In this document: positions 15,870 through 22,967 of the stretch, one piece after another
How the letters are laid out: each line of letters begins with the position of its first letter
Position numbering within the stretch: the stretch's first letter is position 1
Assembly (NCBI GenBank): GCA_035647175.1
Contig: DASRNX010000137.1
Location: 1 to 32,262, forward strand
Direction: 5' to 3'
Length of the DNA: 32,262 nt
Origin: UBA3941 sp035647175
GTDB lineage: Bacteria > Bacillota > Clostridia > Caldicoprobacterales > UBA3941
Notes under the pieces: generated by a model
The model's input: only the letters and a program-made list of their open reading frames with translations
Told to the model about the DNA's origin: nothing
Databases searched by the model: none
Made by a program: the position numbers and the translations under genes

Positions 15870-15902
15870 GTATAAAAATTCAAAAAATTGTTTCCGAATA
15901 AC

Positions 15903-15911
15903 TGGTATAAT
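15903..15911 (+). promoter_or_regulatory. extended -10 promoter of floA
   Basis: TGGTATAAT fits TGnTATAAT, about 100 bases before floA; no strong -35 is visible. Confidence 0.5.
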
Positions 15912-15953
15912 CCCATGGATTGCTATATAATAAACATATATCGTGCTTTCAGC

Positions 15954-15973
15954 ATCGGGGCTGTCGCCCCGGT
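15954..15973 (+). promoter_or_regulatory. GC-rich leader hairpin before floA
   Basis: ATCGGGGC (15954-15961) pairs with GCCCCGGT (15966-15973) around a 4-base loop, with one G-U pair. It lies about 24 bases before the AAAGGAG ribosome binding site and has no T run. Confidence 0.4.
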
Positions 15974-16010
15974 GACTTTAAAAGAATTATTATAGAAAGG
16001 AGTTTTATAA

Positions 16011-17012
16011 ATGCCGGATGTTGCATTTTATCTATTGGTTTTGGTGGCCATAATCGTATTTCTATCCATATTCTTTACCTTTGTTCCTGTCGGCTTATGG
16101 ATCTCTGCCCTTGCCGCAGGTGTCAAGGTCGGGATCTTCAACCTGGTCGGAATGAGGCTTAGGAGGGTAGTCCCGTCCAGAATAGTCAGCCCCATGATAA
16201 AGGCCACTAAGGCCGGGATCGATATTTCCATCAACAAACTTGAGGCCCATTACTTGGCCGGGGGTAATGTTGACAGGGTCATTAATTCACTTGTCGCTGC
16301 CCAAAGAGCTGATATTCCTCTGGAATTTGAGCGAGCCGCAGCCATTGATCTGGCCGGAAGAAACGTTTTAGAGGCGGTCCAGATGAGCGTTAATCCTAAA
16401 GTTATTGAGACCCCTAACATCGCAGCTGTTTCCAAAGACGGAATCGAAGTTATCGCAAAAGCCCGCGTAACCGTAAGGGCAAATATTGACAGACTGGTGG
16501 GCGGAGCCGGTGAAGAGACCATAATCGCCAGGGTTGGTGAAGGTATCGTTACCACCATCGGTTCTTCCGAATCCCATAAGAACGTGCTGGAAAACCCGGA
16601 CAAGATTTCCGAAACCGTTCTTGGAAAGAGCCTCCATGCGGGCACCGCCTTTGAAATTCTATCCATCGATATTGCCGATGTGGATGTTGGAAGGAACATA
16701 GGCGCCCAGCTTCAGACCGACCAAGCCGAAGCCGATAAGCGTATTGCCCAGGCAAAGGCTGAGGAAAGAAGGGCCATGGCGGTGGCCAGGGAACAGGAGA
16801 TGATTGCCGCAGTCCAGGAGATGAGAGCTAAGGTAGTGGAGGCGGAAGCCGAGATTCCCCAGGCTATATCATCCGCCTTTAGAGAAGGTAAATTAGGGGT
16901 TATGGATTATTACAATATGCAAAACGTCATCTCTGATACCAAGATGAGAGAGTCCATATCGGGGGTAAGCGATTCATCGTCTCAGACGGATGATACGCCT
17001 CCCATAAAATAA
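16011..17012 (+). CDS. floA: flotillin-like membrane-microdomain protein FloA
   Basis: A 333-residue protein, as expected for FloA (formerly YqfA). Residues 7-36 form a hydrophobic membrane hairpin or segment. A long conserved SPFH/flotillin-like region follows (NKLEAHYLAGGNVDRV, NPKVIETPNIAAV), then an Ala/Glu-rich coiled coil (QTDQAEADKRIAQAKAEERRAMA). FloA organises membrane microdomains and affects envelope and membrane-protein function. AAAGGAG precedes the ATG. In Bacillus floA is paired with the NfeD-type gene yqeZ; none is adjacent here. Confidence 0.93.
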   Translation: MPDVAFYLLVLVAIIVFLSIFFTFVPVGLWISALAAGVKVGIFNLVGMRLRRVVPSRIVSPMIKATKAGIDISINKLEAHYLAGGNVDRVINSLVAAQRADIPLEFERAAAIDLAGRNVLEAVQMSVNPKVIETPNIAAVSKDGIEVIAKARVTVRANIDRLVGGAGEETIIARVGEGIVTTIGSSESHKNVLENPDKISETVLGKSLHAGTAFEILSIDIADVDVGRNIGAQLQTDQAEADKRIAQAKAEERRAMAVAREQEMIAAVQEMRAKVVEAEAEIPQAISSAFREGKLGVMDYYNMQNVISDTKMRESISGVSDSSSQTDDTPPIK

Positions 17013-17069
17013 CACCATGCTGGTTTGGCACACATCGGTAATGTCCATTGAACACTGACTATTAAAGGA

Positions 17070-17108
17070 GTTGTCCCATAAGGAGCAGAATGCTCTTTGT
17101 GGGACAAC
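17070..17108 (+). promoter_or_regulatory. 18-bp hairpin between floA and the permease
   Basis: Bases 17070-17087 pair with 17091-17108 around a GAA loop; GTTGTCCCA and TGGGACAAC form the base. Two pairs are G-U when read as plus-strand RNA, so the plus transcript is the better-paired one. No T run follows. It hides an AAGGAG sequence in the stem. Confidence 0.6.
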
Positions 17109-17125
17109 AAGTATATAGGGGGTAA
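17090..17125 (+). CDS. possible leader peptide (11 codons) before the permease
   Basis: ATG at 17090 follows AAGGAG with a 4-base gap and encodes MLFVGQQVYRG before TAA at 17123-17125, 7 bases before the permease ATG. It spans the 3' arm of the hairpin and the permease ribosome binding site. Speculative; short frames like this arise by chance. Confidence 0.2.
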   Translation: MLFVGQQVYRG

Positions 17126-17132
17126 AAAAATA

Positions 17133-18854
17133 ATGTCTACACAAGATAAAGGCTTGTCCCGGCGTACACATAAGAGGGAAGGGCCCTGCCTGATAGCATA
17201 TCTATGGGCTGTTCCGCCGATGATTCTACTATTTTTATATAGGATTGTTCCTTTCATTTCCGGCCTATCCCTGCCCTTTGCGCAATCCGCCTCGGCCATG
17301 GGTACCGGCCCAAGGATCTGGGTGGGGATGAACAATTTCCGGGAACTATTTAATTCATTCTCCTTTTCTAAGGTTTTAGGCAATACCATAATCTTAAAGC
17401 TTGAATACATATTGTTATGCTCCTTCTTGGCCTTACTCCTAGTCCTCGTCTTGGGCTCAACTCAATCAAAATTCTGGCAGAGGTTCTTTTCAGCCGCTTT
17501 CCTGTTTCCCTATTTCATACCGACCGCAGTAATCAGTTATTTAATTTTATACACCATGGGTAATGCGGGTATGTTTTTTACCTTTTCTATGGAATCCATG
17601 ACGGATCCAAGGATCTTTAGGCTTATATATCCTGTCTTAGAGGTTATAAAGAATTTGGGGATCCCCATTATCATTGCATTGGGGGCCATCAACGCTAAGC
17701 GAGAATCGGGGCAGGGGACAGGCGGATTTATACATATGCAATTATTACCGGCCCTAAAGGCCATAGGATTATTTGTTCTTATTGAGCTATCAGCCCTGTT
17801 GAGCTCGGACTTTGAATTGCTTACCATATTTCATAACCCCGAAGCCTATGGTGCGGCAGATGTCATAGATACCTTTACCTATAGGAATGGAATTGTAAAT
17901 ATGGATACCGGTGTTGCCAGCTCCGCCTGGCTCGTTAAATTTCTTATCCAAACGGTCATATCCATTCTCATATTTTTAGGTATTAGAAAGTTTTCTGTAC
18001 AGAATATATTTACACGTCACGGGTCTAAAAACAATAAGGGCGGCAGGCTGGGTTCGTTTGTGGTGGTGATAGCCGGATTGTTCATCCTGGAAATCTATTT
18101 GTTACTGACGGCGGGGCCCATGGCAGTGTCAGCGGTAGAGACCTTTAAGGGCAGCGCCGGGGCGTTAAATGGCCTCAAGGATGCATCATCCGCCCTTATC
18201 CCTGCCCTATCTTATAAGTCCATCATTGGACACCTGCTGCTCATAAGTCTGGCAGTCGTGATAAACGCCATAGTCACAATTCTTCTGACCTATCCCTTGA
18301 CCGTCAAGGATCTGCCGGGCAGACTTTTATATTCCGTATCTTTGATTTTTATCCTCAACATAGGGGTGGGTGGCATCCACGAATTTCTGTTCTTTAAGGG
18401 CAGAGGGATTTTCGGCACAGTTTTCCCCTACATAATCACCGGTTCATTTACCTTAATTAACGTGTTCGTATTAAGGGCCGTCTACAACGCCAGGTATAAG
18501 GATGCGAAAGAAGAGGCGGCCAAGGGAGCAAAAGGGGAAATGTCCTCCTTTTTCAAGGGGTTTTTGCCCAGGGTTATTAAACCCGTGTTGGGGCTTTCGG
18601 CGCTGCAATATGCAATCATGTGGAACTCATACTATCCGAGACAGCTGATGTATATATCAGACCCGGCAAAGTTTTCTCCGGTAATGACTTTTCGGAATCT
18701 GGTTCTAGGCGGACAGGCCGAAATATATGAATTCTTGACCCCGGAGATCATTAAACTGGCTGCAATGGTTTCCATACCGGGGATTATCATCCTGCTTTTG
18801 CTGATGATATTCGGTGGGGAAGAATTGTTTGCAAGCCAGATAAGAAAATCTTAA
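17133..18854 (+). CDS. fused LplB-LplC-like ABC transporter permease
   Basis: ATG at 17133 follows AGGGGG; product 573 residues with about 12 membrane segments. Residues 20-290 resemble LplB-type sugar permeases (ADVIDTFTYRNGIVN is typical), and residues 305-570 resemble LplC-type permeases (YPLTVKDLPGR, then EEAAKGAKGEMSSFFKGFLP and MWNSYY). These are normally two proteins encoded by neighbouring genes. The ATPase-docking EAA loop is degenerate in the first half (INAKRESGQGTGGFIHMQLLP) and shortened in the second. No binding protein or ATPase is present. Substrate unknown, perhaps an oligosaccharide. A terminator follows. Confidence 0.82.
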   Translation: MSTQDKGLSRRTHKREGPCLIAYLWAVPPMILLFLYRIVPFISGLSLPFAQSASAMGTGPRIWVGMNNFRELFNSFSFSKVLGNTIILKLEYILLCSFLALLLVLVLGSTQSKFWQRFFSAAFLFPYFIPTAVISYLILYTMGNAGMFFTFSMESMTDPRIFRLIYPVLEVIKNLGIPIIIALGAINAKRESGQGTGGFIHMQLLPALKAIGLFVLIELSALLSSDFELLTIFHNPEAYGAADVIDTFTYRNGIVNMDTGVASSAWLVKFLIQTVISILIFLGIRKFSVQNIFTRHGSKNNKGGRLGSFVVVIAGLFILEIYLLLTAGPMAVSAVETFKGSAGALNGLKDASSALIPALSYKSIIGHLLLISLAVVINAIVTILLTYPLTVKDLPGRLLYSVSLIFILNIGVGGIHEFLFFKGRGIFGTVFPYIITGSFTLINVFVLRAVYNARYKDAKEEAAKGAKGEMSSFFKGFLPRVIKPVLGLSALQYAIMWNSYYPRQLMYISDPAKFSPVMTFRNLVLGGQAEIYEFLTPEIIKLAAMVSIPGIIILLLLMIFGGEELFASQIRKS

Positions 18855-18862
18855 AAAAATGG

Positions 18863-18885
18863 GGGTGGCCAAGGGCCACCCTTTT
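18863..18885 (+). terminator. rho-independent terminator of the permease gene
   Basis: GGGTGGCC (18863-18870) pairs perfectly with GGCCACCC (18874-18881), 3-base loop, then TTTT. An A run precedes it. Confidence 0.85.
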
Positions 18886-19111
18886 GATTAACCTGTCGTG
18901 TTGCTTCATTAACTGGGTAATAGACTATTGAAAAGCTAATGACTTCATTGATTGGGCTTCTAGAAATTAGAAGTTGGAAGTTCGAAACAAAACAAGCAGG
19001 ACGCCTTAATCCGATTCCGCCAGCAGGTCAGTTAATCACATAGACATGTCCGGCAGCAACGCCAATACATCCAGTAACCAATAGCGCATAGATGAATAAC
19101 ATATTACTAAT

Positions 19112-19180
19112 GGAGTCTCGGAAAACACATGGTTTCATGGGCTTGGTCGCGACCATGGTGATGAAAATTTCAGAAACTCC
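19112..19180. repeat. long hairpin with a 12-bp palindromic tip
   Basis: GGAGT (19112-19116) pairs with ACTCC (19176-19180), TTTCAT (19133-19138) with ATGAAA (19161-19166), and the centre TGGTCGCGACCA (19144-19155) is a perfect palindrome. Confidence 0.5.
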
Positions 19181-19182
19181 GA

Positions 19183-19287
19183 TTGATTAGTTGTTTTAGG
19201 TAATAACTATATGTTTTACGACAGACATTCTACGCTGGTACACAGGTGTCGTAAAATATTTCCTTAATTTGCAACACAACTAATCAA
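19183..19287. repeat. nested palindromic element with 12-bp terminal inverted repeats
   Basis: Outer arms TTGATTAGTTGT (19183-19194) and ACAACTAATCAA (19276-19287) are perfect. An inner stem pairs 19211-19223 with 19247-19259 over 13 bp (core TTTTACGACA/TGTCGTAAAA, one G-U). Bases 19207-19242 match 14270-14305. The shape fits a small non-autonomous element or a structured RNA. Confidence 0.65.
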
Positions 19288-19290
19288 ATA

Positions 19291-19313
19291 AATGAGGGCT
19301 TCATTGTTTTTTT
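19291..19313 (+). terminator. short hairpin with seven Ts
   Basis: AATGA (19291-19295) pairs with TCATT (19301-19305), followed by G and TTTTTTT (19307-19313). The stem is short, so strength is doubtful, but it could end an RNA from the structured region upstream. Confidence 0.4.
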
Positions 19314-19372
19314 AACATCGAAGCCTTTGCCCGATTGGGCCCAAAGGATTGGGCGGAATAAGGGGTGGTAAG

Positions 19373-19996
19373 ATGTTAGGTTCTATTCTCTTGGTATTGG
19401 CATTATCCCTGGATGCGTTTGCTGCCAGTATCGCATATGGTACCAATAAAATCAGAATACCATTAGGATCCATTCTGGTTATCAATTTTGTATGTTCTTT
19501 GTCCCTGGGGATATCGCTTTTGATCGGTTCGGCGGTCAAAATGATCGTACCCGGGAATATCCTAATCGTTATAAGCTTTTTAATGCTAATGGTGCTTGGT
19601 GTATATTACCTCTTTGAAGGAATTATAAAGGCAAGCATAGGAAGGAGTACAGGCCAAAATAAAAGGGTGAAACTCAGGCTCTTTGATGTAAAGTTTATTA
19701 TAGAGATCTATGTGGATGGAACTAAGGCGGATTTTAACTATTCCAAGAGCCTCAGCTCAAGGGAGGCTATATATTTGGCCATGGTCTTATCCCTGGATTC
19801 CCTGGCTGTGGGATTCGGAAGCAGTATAGTAGCCATCAATTGCTGGCAGGTGCTGATATTCTCATTAGTATTCGGGATCGCAGCCATATGGGGCGGAATG
19901 TATATCGGCAGAAGACTGGCCAAGAAAATCGAGGTGGATGTGTCTTGGATAGGCGGAATTATCCTAATTATTCTGGCATTTATGAAGCTGATTTGA
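19373..19996 (+). CDS. ytaF: sporulation membrane protein YtaF (MntP-like fold)
   Basis: ATG at 19373 with AGGGG upstream gives 207 residues, close to Bacillus YtaF. It consists of two related membrane halves, each opening with an acidic signature: ALSLDAFAASIAYG near the start and VLSLDSLAVGFGSS in the second half, linked by a basic cytosolic loop (GRSTGQNKRVKLRLF). This is the MntP/DUF204 architecture; YtaF is found in endospore formers, and its transported ion is not established. About six membrane segments, no signal peptide. It supports a spore-forming host. Confidence 0.85.
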   Translation: MLGSILLVLALSLDAFAASIAYGTNKIRIPLGSILVINFVCSLSLGISLLIGSAVKMIVPGNILIVISFLMLMVLGVYYLFEGIIKASIGRSTGQNKRVKLRLFDVKFIIEIYVDGTKADFNYSKSLSSREAIYLAMVLSLDSLAVGFGSSIVAINCWQVLIFSLVFGIAAIWGGMYIGRRLAKKIEVDVSWIGGIILIILAFMKLI

Positions 19997-20117
19997 CACC
20001 CTATTTGGCGATCCCCGTTTAGAGGTAAATCCTAATTCAACATATCCATATACCGGCGCAATTGCTTACAATGTTTTATTCAATTAATAAATTGTTTATA
20101 GATTGGACATATTTTCG

Positions 20118-20126
20118 TGTTAGAAT
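20118..20126 (+). promoter_or_regulatory. extended -10 element before the PBP gene
   Basis: TGTTAGAAT fits TGnTAnAAT, 24 bases before the ATG; -35 unclear. GAGGTGAT (about 20136) is the ribosome binding site. Confidence 0.3.
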
Positions 20127-20149
20127 TGTGGGTATGAGGTGATATAGGT

Positions 20150-22720
20150 ATGACTGATATATCGAGAATGCAGAAAAAGAATAAGAAAATAAAGTCCAAC
20201 AAACATATATTAAAATCCATAGCCCTAGTAGGGTTGGCTATCATTTTGGTGGCCGGATTTTTTGGTGCAGGAGCGGTGAAATCCATCATCGAGGACGCCC
20301 CGCCACTGGATATAGGGGTAATAGAGGAGCAGAGCCAGACCTCCTTCTTCTATGACCAGGATGGCGAACCCATAACCGAATATTTCGGCTTTGAAAACCG
20401 GGTCTGGGCAACCTTGGATGAGATTCCCGTAAGGCTCCAACAGGCGTTTATCGCCATCGAGGACAAGCGGTTTAAAGAGCATAAGGGTATGGATTTTATC
20501 AGGCTCGGCGGTGCCTTCATAAACAACCTCAAGGGGGGCCATGTGCAAGGGGCCAGCACCCTGACACAACAATTGGTAAAAACCCTCTATCTGACCCCGG
20601 AACGGAGTTATAAGAGGAAGATTCAGGAAGCCTACCTATCCATAAAATTGGAAAAGGAATTCTCCAAGGAAAAGATACTGGAAACCTATCTAAACACGGT
20701 GAATTTCGAAGAGGGGAACTACGGCGTTAAGGCCGCTTCCAAGGACTATTTTGGGAAGGAGGACATGAACGATCTGACCCTCAAGGAGATTGCGGTATTG
20801 GCCGGACTGGTAAGAAATCCGGCATCCTATAATCCCCGGAGGAATTATCATGGGGGCGAGGACAGAAGGCATATAACAGAGGATCGTGCCCAACTGGTCT
20901 TAAAGGCAATGTTGGGAAACGGCTATATAACCGAGAAGGAATATAACGCTGCGAAGGATGAGGAACTACAGGTAGTAAAGGAGGCCACCAGGTTAAAGCT
21001 CTACGAGATGGCCCCCTTTATAGAATACGCCATCTATGAGGTAAGGGACGCCATAATTAAATTAAAGGGATGGCAAGATGATAAAAGCGGCCTTAAAAAA
21101 GCTGATGAATTCATATATTCCAACGGGTTAAAGATATATACAACCCTGGATAGGGATATCCAAAAGACGGTGGAGGACACGGTCTATAACTGGGACGGAT
21201 ATCCGGATTTAGAGGATGACGATAATCCCCTTCCCCAGCCCCAGGCTGCTGCGGTGGTCATGGACAATAAGGGGCACTTAAAGGCTATTGTAGGAGGGCG
21301 CACACCTCCTACCAACAAGAGAGAGCTCAACAGGGCTATATCGCCTGTTATGGTGGGCTCCACCATAAAGCCCGTTGCGGTTTACGGACCTGCCTTGGAG
21401 GAGGGAAAGTCGCCTGCAACCATATATCACAATATTCCTGTTAAGATCCAAGGCTGGAACGATCAGCAGGATTTTCCCAAAAACTATGGCGGCGGAAGTT
21501 ACAGCGGGCCAACCACCATGAGAGACGGTCTAATAAAATCACTCAATATAGTAGCTGCCCAGGCCCTTACCTACGATGTAGGGTTTGAAAGATCCAAGGT
21601 ATATCTGGAGGGTCTGGGTGTTGATCCGTCCCATATCCAGGCAAACGGATCGGGATTGGCCCTGGGGACATCGTCCATTACCCCCGTTGAACTGGCAGGG
21701 GCATATAGCGCCATAGCAAGCGGCGGGATTTTTCATGAACCGATATCGGTTTTAAAGGTGGTAGACCGGGACGGTAAGACCATAATCGACAGAACAGGGA
21801 ACAGGCTGCAGAGAAAGGTGTTTAGCGAATCCACATCATGGTTATTGGTGGATATGATGAAGGATGCAGTGAAGTACGGGACGGGTAAAAACGCCTTAAT
21901 ACCCGAAATGACAGTCGCGGGTAAGACGGGCACCAACTCGGACTATAAGGGTGTAGCCTTTGCGGGCTTTACTCCCTACTACACGGGCGTCGTTTGGATT
22001 GGACACGATGAAGGTAAGCCCTTAGGCAGTAATGTCCAGGGCGGCAAATATGCAGCACCTCTATGGCAGGCCTTTATGGCCAAAATTCATGAGGATGCGG
22101 GCTTTGAGGACAGGAATATATTGACAATGGATCCTGAAGGATTGGGTTTGGTGCAGAAAAGGGTATGCAAGATATCCGGCAAACTGGCAAGTCCGGATTG
22201 CCCCCAGGATGATGTAATAGTGGATTGGTTTGATCCTAAGTCGGTACCGGAGGAGGTATGCGACCGGCACGGTACCTTTGAGGTTTGTGCAGAATCCGGC
22301 AAGCTGCCGGGCCCATATTGCCCGGAGGAATCCATATCCACAAGAACGGCGTACTTTTTAGAATCTACTTCTCCGTATTGGGAACTGTCCCGGGATCAGA
22401 TAAGGAAGTGGATACCCAAGGCCCATTTCGAATTTAGCAGCTTATGGGAGATAAGCGGTTTGGACTACAGCAATCCGGAGCATACAAAATACTTCTGCGA
22501 TATTCATACGGAGCCGCCGATACCGGAAGCAGGAGGGGGATTAGACGATGCTTTTGATAAGCTTAAGGACTTTTTTGATGGGCTTTTCCCCGGGAAAAAT
22601 AAAGGGGAGAACCAGACTCAGGAGGATCCCGACGACGGCATCAACGAAGAGAATGTGAACGGTGAAGACGAACTTCACGGCGACGATGTTGACGACGGGC
22701 ATGAGGATAACGACGGTTGA
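20150..22720 (+). CDS. class A penicillin-binding protein (PBP1A type)
   Basis: A bifunctional peptidoglycan synthase of 856 residues. A basic cytoplasmic tail and one membrane segment (about 22-44) are followed by a GT51 glycosyltransferase domain with EDKRF (catalytic Glu104) and QGASTLTQQLVK (133-144). The transpeptidase domain has STIK (Ser404 nucleophile, Lys407), SLN (464-466) and KTGT (592-595). After it comes a Cys-containing tail in which VCKISGKLASPDCP and VCAESGKLPGPYCP are two copies of one motif, then a very acidic end (DDVDDGHEDNDG). PrsA, encoded upstream, is known in other Firmicutes to help fold such PBPs. GAGGTGAT precedes the ATG. Confidence 0.94.
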   Translation: MTDISRMQKKNKKIKSNKHILKSIALVGLAIILVAGFFGAGAVKSIIEDAPPLDIGVIEEQSQTSFFYDQDGEPITEYFGFENRVWATLDEIPVRLQQAFIAIEDKRFKEHKGMDFIRLGGAFINNLKGGHVQGASTLTQQLVKTLYLTPERSYKRKIQEAYLSIKLEKEFSKEKILETYLNTVNFEEGNYGVKAASKDYFGKEDMNDLTLKEIAVLAGLVRNPASYNPRRNYHGGEDRRHITEDRAQLVLKAMLGNGYITEKEYNAAKDEELQVVKEATRLKLYEMAPFIEYAIYEVRDAIIKLKGWQDDKSGLKKADEFIYSNGLKIYTTLDRDIQKTVEDTVYNWDGYPDLEDDDNPLPQPQAAAVVMDNKGHLKAIVGGRTPPTNKRELNRAISPVMVGSTIKPVAVYGPALEEGKSPATIYHNIPVKIQGWNDQQDFPKNYGGGSYSGPTTMRDGLIKSLNIVAAQALTYDVGFERSKVYLEGLGVDPSHIQANGSGLALGTSSITPVELAGAYSAIASGGIFHEPISVLKVVDRDGKTIIDRTGNRLQRKVFSESTSWLLVDMMKDAVKYGTGKNALIPEMTVAGKTGTNSDYKGVAFAGFTPYYTGVVWIGHDEGKPLGSNVQGGKYAAPLWQAFMAKIHEDAGFEDRNILTMDPEGLGLVQKRVCKISGKLASPDCPQDDVIVDWFDPKSVPEEVCDRHGTFEVCAESGKLPGPYCPEESISTRTAYFLESTSPYWELSRDQIRKWIPKAHFEFSSLWEISGLDYSNPEHTKYFCDIHTEPPIPEAGGGLDDAFDKLKDFFDGLFPGKNKGENQTQEDPDDGINEENVNGEDELHGDDVDDGHEDNDG

Positions 22721-22739
22721 TTGAGGCCGGGAATACTAT

Positions 22740-22781
22740 AATTGCCCTTGGGAGTTGCTCCATTTACCCTCAAGGGCAATT
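22740..22781 (+). terminator. hairpin after the PBP gene
   Basis: AATTGCCCTTG (22740-22750) pairs perfectly with CAAGGGCAATT (22771-22781), 11 bp with a 20-base loop. No T run follows, so terminator strength is doubtful. Confidence 0.45.
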
Positions 22782-22818
22782 CGTTATGCAATTTATCAAC
22801 ATTAGACTTGCAAAAATC

Positions 22819-22847
22819 TTGACATACATCCCTGGGGGGCATATAAT
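22819..22847 (+). promoter_or_regulatory. perfect-consensus sigma-A promoter of glutamate dehydrogenase
   Basis: TTGACA (22819-22824), 17-base spacer, TATAAT (22842-22847): exact match in both boxes and spacing. Leader about 115 bases. Confidence 0.88.
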
Positions 22848-22967
22848 TATGATTAAATTAAAATTCTATTAACTCAAAATTTCATAATTATAGTCATAGG
22901 GGTAATGTTTATTGGAGTCTTGGCGAATAATATAGGTTATGGAATTTTTAGATTCGGAGGAAATAAT

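Larger units (their letters stand above)
18855..19372. other. 518-base structured gene-free region
   Basis: No coding frame. In order: the permease terminator, a CTTCTA/TAGAAG hairpin (18957-18973), a long hairpin 19112-19180, the nested element 19183-19287, a hairpin plus T7 (19291-19313), and a hairpin CCTTTG/CAAAGG (19324-19347) just before the ytaF ribosome binding site. The density of inverted repeats suggests mobile palindromes or a non-coding RNA; I recognise no known RNA family. Confidence 0.5.

Noticed and set aside
22905..22967. Longer glutamate dehydrogenase starting at 22905
   Set aside because: The added residues do not resemble the family N-terminus, and the ribosome binding site is much better for 22968.
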